The position numbers and the translations under genes were made by a program. A stretch of 39,621 nt of DNA from Methanobacteriota archaeon (lineage in GTDB: Archaea > Thermoplasmatota > Thermoplasmata > RBG-16-68-12). Where the stretch lies: the NCBI GenBank assembly GCA_005878915.1, contig VBML01000030.1:1-39621 (forward strand), written 5' to 3'. This document shows positions 33,604-39,621 of the stretch, piece by piece; within the stretch, counting starts at the first letter, position 1, and every line of letters starts with the position of its first letter. The notes under the pieces are model-generated. The model searched no databases. It saw nothing but the letters and a program-made list of their open reading frames with translations, and was not told where the DNA came from.

Positions 33604-35043
33604 TCACCCTTCGCGGCCTAGGGCACCAATGAATGCGTCGCGGAGCATGCTCCAATCCGCCTTCACGATCCCGCCGATTCCGTAGAGGCAGGCGAAGTAA
33701 ACCAGGGCCCCGGCCGGCACCCCAACGGAAAGAGGCAAGCTCAGCGCGAATAACGCGAAGACCATCAGGCCGCCCGCGAGGGAGGGGCGCACGAGGATGT
33801 TCCGGAGGTCGACGCGGACCGCGAATCGACGTGTGATAATCGTCCCGAGAATTCCGGTTACAGCCGAGCCTGTGACGAATCCGGCAGCCGCTCCGAGGGG
33901 GCCGAATCCGGTAATCAGAACGACAGAGAGCCCCACCAACGTGAGCGCCCCTGCGCACCCCACGTAGAGGTTCTCCGTCTGCCGTCCCACCACAGCCAGC
34001 ACCGCCCCGTTCCCGATGCACGCGCTGGAAACGATGACGGCCCCCATGAGGACCCTGAACGCCTCCGCGGAACCCGCGAAGGCGGGACCGAACGAGATGG
34101 TCATGATGTCTCTGGCGTAGAGCGCGGCCCCGAGGGCCACCGGCAGGCCGAGGGCAAAGAAGAACCGTTGAGTGTGCTCGAGGATCGACGCAAGGCGCTC
34201 GGGGTTCGTCGCCCGGATTCGAGCCATCGTGGGAAGGAGGACGACATGGGCGAGCGTGAGGATGGACAGAACGATCAGGAGGAGGGAGAGGCCCGCGTTG
34301 AACAACCCGGCGTCGCCCGCGCTGCGAAGGATCGTCAGGAGCACGGGCCCGGTGCTCAGGATGATTGTCGAGATCACCGCACCGAGCGCAAAGGGAACCG
34401 CTCTCCGGAGAACGCTGGACGCTGTCCTTCGGTCGAACGTGTGGGAAAACCACGTGAACTTCCGCCGGACAAGTGCGATGGACAGGGCGAGCGATAGCCC
34501 GCCACCCGCCAGGAACGTGGCAGCAATCTCAAGCAAGCCGTAGCCGAGGGCGAGAAGCGCAAATGTGACCCCGATCGTGATCCCGCGTTCGGCAAGGACC
34601 ACGAGGGCCGTATATTCCAGCCGTTCGTAGGCTCGGAAGAACGATTGAAACGTGCCCGCAAACGCCTGGAGCATCGTGGACCCCCCCAGGAGGAGGGTGA
34701 CGGCCCGCGCGAAGGGATCGCTGAGAAGAACCTGGAGGCTCACCCACAGGGCGAGGAGAGAGACCGCGACGAAGGGCAAGCGGAGGACCGCCACGACGGT
34801 CAAGTACGCTCGCGCCCGCGAGGGGTCCGCGGCGACATCTCTCGCGATCACTTCGTCGAGGCCCGCAGACACGAACAGGAGGAAGAGCGAAGGGAACGCG
34901 AACCCGAAGACAAAGATGCCGTACGAGGTTGTGCCCAGTCTCCGGGCGAGGGTGACGGAGAGAAGGAAGGTCAACACCTGCACGATGAACTGAGCACCGG
35001 TCACCGCGGCAAAGTTGCGGCCTAGGCGGACAGCTTCGCGCAT
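33604..35043 (-). CDS. Wzx-type flippase (polysaccharide biosynthesis protein)
   Basis: A 479-residue membrane protein of the MOP superfamily with about 14 transmembrane helices spread over the whole length. RLGRNFAAVTGAQFIVQVLTF and LARRLGTTSYGIFVFGFAF at the N-terminus are characteristic. It moves lipid-linked glycan from the inner to the outer face of the membrane. It is the upstream gene of a two-gene - operon with the methyltransferase; a short gap separates it from the PIG-L genes. It supports the reading that this locus builds an exported glycan. Confidence 0.92.
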   Translation of the reverse strand: MREAVRLGRNFAAVTGAQFIVQVLTFLLSVTLARRLGTTSYGIFVFGFAFPSLFLLFVSAGLDEVIARDVAADPSRARAYLTVVAVLRLPFVAVSLLALWVSLQVLLSDPFARAVTLLLGGSTMLQAFAGTFQSFFRAYERLEYTALVVLAERGITIGVTFALLALGYGLLEIAATFLAGGGLSLALSIALVRRKFTWFSHTFDRRTASSVLRRAVPFALGAVISTIILSTGPVLLTILRSAGDAGLFNAGLSLLLIVLSILTLAHVVLLPTMARIRATNPERLASILEHTQRFFFALGLPVALGAALYARDIMTISFGPAFAGSAEAFRVLMGAVIVSSACIGNGAVLAVVGRQTENLYVGCAGALTLVGLSVVLITGFGPLGAAAGFVTGSAVTGILGTIITRRFAVRVDLRNILVRPSLAGGLMVFALFALSLPLSVGVPAGALVYFACLYGIGGIVKADWSMLRDAFIGALGREG

Positions 35044-35105
35044 CTCAGGCCGTCACTCCGGACCCACCCCCGCGCCTTGAAGCGACACCAGGATGCGCAT
35101 CCCCC

Positions 35106-36680
35106 CTAGGCGGTCCGGACGTAGTTTCTCTGGAAGCAGTTCTCCCAGAACACCTTCTGGTTCGCGTAGGCGTCGATCCCCGTCAGCGCCCGGAACCGCT
35201 CATTGTATGCCATGAACAGGTCCCGCTTGATCGTGTAGCCGGTGGAATTGAGGTTCGCGGGGTACCGAGAATCCGCCCAGCCGATCGGATAATCGATGAA
35301 CCACTGGCGGGCCCAGGGAGCGCCCCGCTCGATCGAGATCGTGCGGATTAGGTCCGCAACCGCCAGGTGGTCCGAATGATCGGAACAGGTCCTGCAGTTC
35401 TGGCCCTCAAAACTCTGGCGGGTCCTATCGAAATCGGGGGCGTTGATCGTCGTCGTGGAATCGTACGGGGCGTACGTAGACACGATCGCGCTCACCGTAA
35501 GGTACAAATCCTGCCAGCTTCCGTATGTCGTCGACCCATCGACCGCCGTGAGGCTCAGGATGAGTCCGTCGCGAAGCTTCGCGAGGCTGACGAACCCAGT
35601 GGACAGCCATCCGAATCCGTCCTCATTGCCATCGGGCAGCCGCATGAAGATTGAGATGGTTTGTCCGTACGACCGTTGCCACACATTGTGGCAGACGGCG
35701 GGAGTGCTGTGGCAGAACGGCACGCTCTTTGCGATCTCCGTCTGAGGCCCGGTGACGTACTGCACGCTCGCCATCGTAGCCTCCTCCCGGGCCTGCCAAT
35801 AGCTTGGCGACATACCGGCGTCTCCCGCCGTGACGATGATGAAGAGCAGGTTGTTCCCAGCCTGGTAGTCGGACACAGAACTCGGCGACTCGAACAGCTG
35901 CCAATCGTCCTCGTGTGCGTGAACGTAGACGGACCATGCGGGGCCGCTGGGGGGAGGGGAAGGAGGGGGAGGTGGTGGGGTCTGGCCTGGGATCGCAATC
36001 GCCGTCGCCTTGCACTGACAGAGGTTGGGATAGACGTGGAGCTGTGCGTAAACGGTCTGCCCGACGAGTTCCAGCGGGAGCTGGAAGGATGCGTGGACGC
36101 TCGTGACAACGACGGGAAGGGGCGTGTTCACGCCGATGAAATATTCGTCCGCGCCTCTCGTGTTCACGTCAAAGTGGACGTGGGCATAGTACAGCTGGAA
36201 ATATCCGTCAGGGTTCACCGAGACGGCGTCGCCGTAGGCGTCGGGGTTCAGGTCGTGATCCGGGTGGGTGTCGTAGGGTTGAGGATACTGCACGGAATAG
36301 TAGACCCCGATTGTGCTGCCAGAGAGACGGAGAGTTCCGCCGGACGATGGGCCGTTGAAATCGACAAGAACGCTTACGACGAAGCACCCGCTGTCCAAGT
36401 CCTCGTAGAGTCGCACAGACCCATCCCACTGCGCATACGTGAAAACGTCACCGTCCCATCGGAACGAATTGTCGTAGCTCGCGATGAGGACCCGACCCGG
36501 TTGACATGAAATCGCCGAGGCTCGGACGGTGGTCAGGCCGGTGGAAATTGTCGCGATGGCGAGGCACATGAGAACGACCACCGCCAGCCGATGTCGTCCC
36601 CGCCCGAACGCGCGTGTGGGGGGTATCTTCGCACGGATTCCCAGTCGTCCCGACTCTTTGCCAAGCATGACCGAATTCAT
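35106..36680 (-). CDS. Secreted PIG-L/LmbE-type deacetylase with N-terminal beta domain (copy 1)
   Basis: About 524 residues. A signal sequence is evident (RHRLAVVVLMCLAIATIS near residue 30-47), then a cysteine-bearing beta-rich domain with CQPGR and CQCK, a proline-rich linker, and the PIG-L domain. That domain shows HAHEDDWQLF (the AHPDDE-like metal motif), TAGDAG...WQAREEA, and SDHSDHLAVADL (the distal metal histidines). These enzymes remove N-acetyl groups from amino sugars using zinc. Starts GTG 36710, ATG 36704, 36680 or 36668 are all in frame; 36680 is a compromise. Paralogue of the gene at 36963-38531. Confidence 0.82.
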   Translation of the reverse strand: MNSVMLGKESGRLGIRAKIPPTRAFGRGRHRLAVVVLMCLAIATISTGLTTVRASAISCQPGRVLIASYDNSFRWDGDVFTYAQWDGSVRLYEDLDSGCFVVSVLVDFNGPSSGGTLRLSGSTIGVYYSVQYPQPYDTHPDHDLNPDAYGDAVSVNPDGYFQLYYAHVHFDVNTRGADEYFIGVNTPLPVVVTSVHASFQLPLELVGQTVYAQLHVYPNLCQCKATAIAIPGQTPPPPPPSPPPSGPAWSVYVHAHEDDWQLFESPSSVSDYQAGNNLLFIIVTAGDAGMSPSYWQAREEATMASVQYVTGPQTEIAKSVPFCHSTPAVCHNVWQRSYGQTISIFMRLPDGNEDGFGWLSTGFVSLAKLRDGLILSLTAVDGSTTYGSWQDLYLTVSAIVSTYAPYDSTTTINAPDFDRTRQSFEGQNCRTCSDHSDHLAVADLIRTISIERGAPWARQWFIDYPIGWADSRYPANLNSTGYTIKRDLFMAYNERFRALTGIDAYANQKVFWENCFQRNYVRTA

Positions 36681-36772
36681 TGCCGGGAGGCCCTTAACCC
36701 CCATGTACACAGGTGACGAGCAAAAGAGCCCCGTACTGGTTTGTAGGACCCGCGGGCCAGCCCATGGGTTGG

Positions 36773-36800
36773 TGGGAGGTCGTTAGATTCGAACCTCCCA
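36773..36800. repeat. 7-bp inverted repeat between the two PIG-L genes
   Basis: TGGGAGG (36773-36779) and CCTCCCA (36794-36800) flank a 14-nt loop holding TTCGAA. In RNA the stem could extend by G-U pairs. It resembles a tRNA T-arm at first glance but does not fold as one. Confidence 0.35.
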
Positions 36801-36862
36801 TTGGGCCATTGGAGGCGTCAACCCGGTCGAAGCGACGGCTGGGCTCGCGGCGGTCATCGGTC

Positions 36863-36880
36863 AGTCACTTTTTTGTGACT
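36863..36880. repeat. Inverted repeat AGTCAC/GTGACT
   Basis: AGTCAC (36863-36868), six T, then GTGACT (36875-36880). A direct repeat TCAGTCA also occurs at 36861-36867 and 36880-36886. It lies in an A/T-rich patch of the 252-nt gap after the second PIG-L copy. Possible operator or a transcript-end structure; no T-tract follows on the - strand. Confidence 0.35.
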
Positions 36881-36962
36881 CAGTCATCAAAAGATTACTA
36901 TCTGCTTTAAGAGGGGTCCCTCCCCGAATCAGGAGACCCACCCCGCGACACTCACGATCGGC

Positions 36963-38531
36963 TCATACCACCCTAAAGTAGTTTCTGTGGAAACAGTTCT
37001 CCCAGAACGTCGGGTTGGAGGCATAGGTGTCCGTGCCCGTAAGGTCCTTCAGGCGATTGTTGTACGCCATGAAGAGATCCCTCTTGAGCTGATAGTCCGA
37101 GGGGCTGAGGTTTTCGGGATACCGCGAATCGGCGAAGCAGATCGCGTAGTCGATAAACCAGGCGCGGCTCCAAGGCGCCCCCGGGGCAATGGTGATCGCG
37201 TAGACCAAATCGGCGACCGCGAGATGGTCCGAGTGGTCGGCGCAGCCGGTGCAGTCCCGCCCTTCAAAGCTCTGGCGGTTCCGGTCGAAATCGGGGGCGT
37301 TCACCTTGGTCGTGGAGTCGTATGGAGCGAACGTGGAAAAGGCCGCCGCCACGGTGAGGTAGAGGTCTTCCCAGCTGTTGTACGTCGTCGACTGGTCGAC
37401 CGCCGTGATGCTCAGGATCAGGCCGTCCCGCAGCTTCGCGAGGCTCTGGAACCCGGTGCCGGGGAACCCGCTCCCGTCCGTGTTTCCATCGGGAAGGCGC
37501 ATGAATAGGGTGACCGTCGTCCCGTAGTTCCACTGCGAAATGGTGTGGCACACCGAAGAGGGACTGTTGTAGCAGACCGTCGTCGCTGACGTGCTTTCGG
37601 ACGCGGCGCCGACTACGAACTTCACGCTCGCCTTGAGGGCTTCCTCCCGCGCTTGCCAAAACGACATCGAGTTCCCCGCGTCGCCCGCCGTGAGTACCAC
37701 GAAGAGCAAATGATTCCCGGCTTGGTATTCCTCTACCGATGTGGGGGTCTCAAAGAGTTGCCAGTCGTCCTCGTGGGCGTGAATGAAGACAGACCAGGAG
37801 CCAGAAGGAGGCGGGGGAGGAGGTGGAGGGGGTGGGGGCGGCGGGGGAGGACCGGAGGGGAGATCGAGGCTCGTCACCTTGCACGTACACTTGTCCGGTC
37901 CAACGTGGATCTGCGCCTTGACCGTGTTCCCGAGGAGGTCCAGGGGCAGGGTGAACGTCGCACCGACATTCGAGACGACGGCGGGAACCCCAATGCCCTT
38001 GATGGCGAATTCGTCCGCTCCCCGTCCATTGATGTCGAAGTTAGTCTTGACACGGTACGTGAGGTAGTCACCGGCGGGGGGGTTCCAAGACGTCAGGTCA
38101 CCATAAGCGTTCTGACCCTTGTTCGCATAGGACGTGAAGTCATTGGGAAATTGAATCGTGAAGGAGACAAGGGGGTCGCCGGTGAGGGCAAGGACCCCTC
38201 CCAACGGAAGACCGGTGAAGGCGACCTCGACTCCAAGAACGTTGCAGTCCTGATCCCGCTCCACGAGCAGCTGGACCGAACCCGTCCACGTGACCGTGTT
38301 CGTCGGCGTGAGCCCGCCGTCAGCCCACGTGAACGAGTTGTTTACATCGGCGTCCACCGTCCAGCCCGGTTCGCACGACGCGGCGGCGGCGCGACCGCCG
38401 AGCAGGCCGGAGCTCACCATCAGGAAGACCAGGCTCACCGCGAGAATGGAACCCACAGGCACCCTTCCCGCCCGTCGCGCGGACGTGACGGACGTCATCA
38501 ACACCGAAGATGTGGACCGAGCGTTAGGCAT
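36963..38531 (-). CDS. Secreted PIG-L/LmbE-type deacetylase with N-terminal beta domain (copy 2)
   Basis: A 522-residue secreted protein. Hydrophobic signal helix at 27-50 ending AAAAS, then a beta-rich domain with CEPGW at its start and CTCK at its end (53-225), then 15 consecutive prolines (about 228-242), then the PIG-L domain. Metal motifs are HAHEDD (251-256) and HSDH (about 433-436), and a WQAREEA helix lies between. The C-terminal 80 residues contain conserved aromatics (FWENCF). No sorting tail for the archaeosortase and no second membrane anchor is visible. Likely a cell-surface or secreted amino-sugar de-N-acetylase acting on the glycan made next door. Confidence 0.88.
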   Translation of the reverse strand: MPNARSTSSVLMTSVTSARRAGRVPVGSILAVSLVFLMVSSGLLGGRAAAASCEPGWTVDADVNNSFTWADGGLTPTNTVTWTGSVQLLVERDQDCNVLGVEVAFTGLPLGGVLALTGDPLVSFTIQFPNDFTSYANKGQNAYGDLTSWNPPAGDYLTYRVKTNFDINGRGADEFAIKGIGVPAVVSNVGATFTLPLDLLGNTVKAQIHVGPDKCTCKVTSLDLPSGPPPPPPPPPPPPPPPSGSWSVFIHAHEDDWQLFETPTSVEEYQAGNHLLFVVLTAGDAGNSMSFWQAREEALKASVKFVVGAASESTSATTVCYNSPSSVCHTISQWNYGTTVTLFMRLPDGNTDGSGFPGTGFQSLAKLRDGLILSITAVDQSTTYNSWEDLYLTVAAAFSTFAPYDSTTKVNAPDFDRNRQSFEGRDCTGCADHSDHLAVADLVYAITIAPGAPWSRAWFIDYAICFADSRYPENLSPSDYQLKRDLFMAYNNRLKDLTGTDTYASNPTFWENCFHRNYFRVV

Positions 38532-38608
38532 GATTCAAACGAATCGGGCGGGGACTAAGTCGAGTATGTACACACGTTGAGCAGAACGGGCACAGGTAGC
38601 GTGGAGGG

Positions 38609-38615
38609 TTTAATT
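38609..38615 (+). promoter_or_regulatory. TATA box of the last methyltransferase gene
   Basis: TTTAATT, centred 36 nt before ATG 38648, with start of transcription expected near 38638. It lies in the 116-nt gap divergent from PIG-L copy 2. Confidence 0.45.
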
Positions 38616-38647
38616 GGGCCTCCCGCCACGAGCGTCCAGGATCCGGA

Positions 38648-39621
38648 ATGCGTGAGCGTGAAGACGGCGCACCGGGATTCGTGTTCGAGTACTCCAAGGA
38701 GTTCCACGACCTCGTTATCGAGATGCACCGGGGTCGGGAGCGCCTCCCCCGCTACTCGAACTGGATCCACGACAACCTAGGGGCCGAAGGAAGCCGGCTC
38801 GACCACTTCTCGAGATATCTCTACCCGGAGATTCGACGTCATTGCGGCGACCTGGCCGACCGGCGCGTCCTCGATTTCGGATGCGGCACGGGGGCCTCGA
38901 CGGCGGTCCTCGCGAGCCATTCCCGCGAGGTCGTCGCCTTCGACATCAACCCGCAGGTCGTTGGGATCTGCCGAAAGCGCCTCGAGGAGCATGGTCTTGG
39001 GGATCGGACGCGGGTCATCTCCGCCCCGGATCTCCGATCCATCCTCGGCGACATCGGCACGTTCGACTTCATTCTCCTGGAGGCGGTCCTCGAGCACGTC
39101 CCAATCTCCTTGAGCGGACTCCGGGGGGACCTGCTCCGCTCCCTCTTCAGCGTCCTCAAACCCGGGGGGCATCTGTTCATCAGCGGGACGCCGAATCGCA
39201 TCTGGCCATACGACTTCCACACAACGCAATTGTGGTGGATCCCGTGGACCCCGCCGGGGTCGAGATGGGCGTACGCGAGGGCTCTCAGGAAGGGGCGGGT
39301 CGCGAACAATCCCCGAGGCCCTCTATTCCTCGAGGAGGAGGGTGCTTGGGGGATGACGTACTTCGAGATCTTGAGGTCTCTCCCTCGGGGCGCGTTTCAG
39401 GTCGTGAACTCTCTGCCGGGCCACAATCGCCACGTCTCGTACTCATACCGCCCGCACTACCGGGAGATCTTCGACCTTCTCGTCTACTCGTTCCTCACGT
39501 CGTGGACGAAGCTCCCTCCGACAGTACTGTGCCCCGCAATCGAGAACCTGGCCATTCGGAAGCTCGACGGCTCACGACGCAGCAATCCCCCAGAGTCAGC
39601 GTCAGGCAACGTTCGTGGGGA
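38648..39621 (+). CDS. SAM-dependent methyltransferase, cut by the window end
   Basis: The frame from ATG 38648 stays open to the last base (324 codons), so the 3' end is outside. VLDFGCGTGAST at about 74-85 is motif I, FDINPQVV carries the ribose-binding aspartate, FDFILLEAVLEHV and LKPGGHLFISGTPN complete the core. A long family-specific C-terminal part follows, with many aromatics (PYDFHTTQLWWIPWTPP). It is divergent from the PIG-L gene and has its own TATA box. A role in methylating the surface glycan is plausible but not shown. Confidence 0.85.
   Translation, partial: MREREDGAPGFVFEYSKEFHDLVIEMHRGRERLPRYSNWIHDNLGAEGSRLDHFSRYLYPEIRRHCGDLADRRVLDFGCGTGASTAVLASHSREVVAFDINPQVVGICRKRLEEHGLGDRTRVISAPDLRSILGDIGTFDFILLEAVLEHVPISLSGLRGDLLRSLFSVLKPGGHLFISGTPNRIWPYDFHTTQLWWIPWTPPGSRWAYARALRKGRVANNPRGPLFLEEEGAWGMTYFEILRSLPRGAFQVVNSLPGHNRHVSYSYRPHYREIFDLLVYSFLTSWTKLPPTVLCPAIENLAIRKLDGSRRSNPPESASGNVRG

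Noticed and set aside
36770-36812. tRNA-like T-arm (GTTCGAATC on - followed by CCTCCCACCA)
   Set aside because: The arm next to the loop does not pair correctly and no matching acceptor or anticodon arm lies upstream, so it is recorded only as an inverted repeat.
37801-37860. G-rich tract that looks like a simple repeat
   Set aside because: It is the antisense of the proline-codon run in the PIG-L linker and uses mixed proline codons, so it is protein-level repetition.
1-39621. CRISPR arrays, insertion sequences, integrases, rRNA
   Set aside because: No regularly spaced repeats, transposase-like frames or rRNA-like stretches were seen on either strand.

Overview
The window looks like archaeal chromosome, GC-rich and gene-dense, probably from an uncultivated Euryarchaeota/Thermoplasmatota-type lineage (the lineage is inference). 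The evidence for archaea is a PAC2-family proteasome-assembly-type protein, an AbrB-PhoU fusion, an Lrp/AsnC regulator with a TRASH metal-binding domain, GvpD/KaiC-like RecA ATPases, an archaeosortase, and promoters that look like TATA boxes 27-38 nt before start codons with few Shine-Dalgarno sites. GTG and TTG starts and ATGA/GTGA stop-start overlaps are common. I see no tRNA, rRNA, insertion sequence, integrase or CRISPR array.

Region 1 (1-5016) is a small glycan/small-molecule operon: GT4 glycosyltransferase, ATP-grasp ligase, HAD phosphatase and SAM methyltransferase on +, meeting a convergent GT4 gene on -. Region 2 (5172-11260) is mostly housekeeping and regulation: a small winged-helix-like protein, an archaeosortase with an unusual C-terminal zinc-finger domain, a 57-residue zinc-ribbon protein, an isochorismatase-like hydrolase, PRPP synthetase, AbrB-PhoU regulator, PAC2 protein and the TRASH-Lrp regulator. 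Region 3 (11261-14346) is a copper-export unit (YHS-CPC P1B-ATPase, divergent from its likely regulator across a palindromic operator), followed by a DUF1616 membrane protein. A 534-nt stretch (14347-14880) has no convincing gene but several good hairpins.

Region 4 (14881-18304) is a putative signalling module: a GvpD-like P-loop ATPase split by a frameshift, an intact KaiC/RAD55-like ATPase, an 82-residue helical protein, and two paralogous ribbon-helix-helix regulators, each with a candidate operator in front of it.

Region 5 (18591-35043) is a large surface-polysaccharide or protein-glycan assembly locus: a DPM-like GT2, seven GT4 enzymes (two in tandem duplication), a radical SAM protein with an internal deletion, a GT-C-like membrane protein, a GH43-like/sugar-transferase-like protein, two methyltransferases and a Wzx-type flippase. 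Region 6 (35106-39621) encodes two secreted paralogues with a beta-rich N-terminal domain, a proline linker and a PIG-L/LmbE-type de-N-acetylase domain. A methyltransferase cut by the window end follows. A reasonable model is that regions 1, 5 and 6 build, flip and de-N-acetylate an extracellular glycan, with the archaeosortase anchoring surface proteins. That link is inference.
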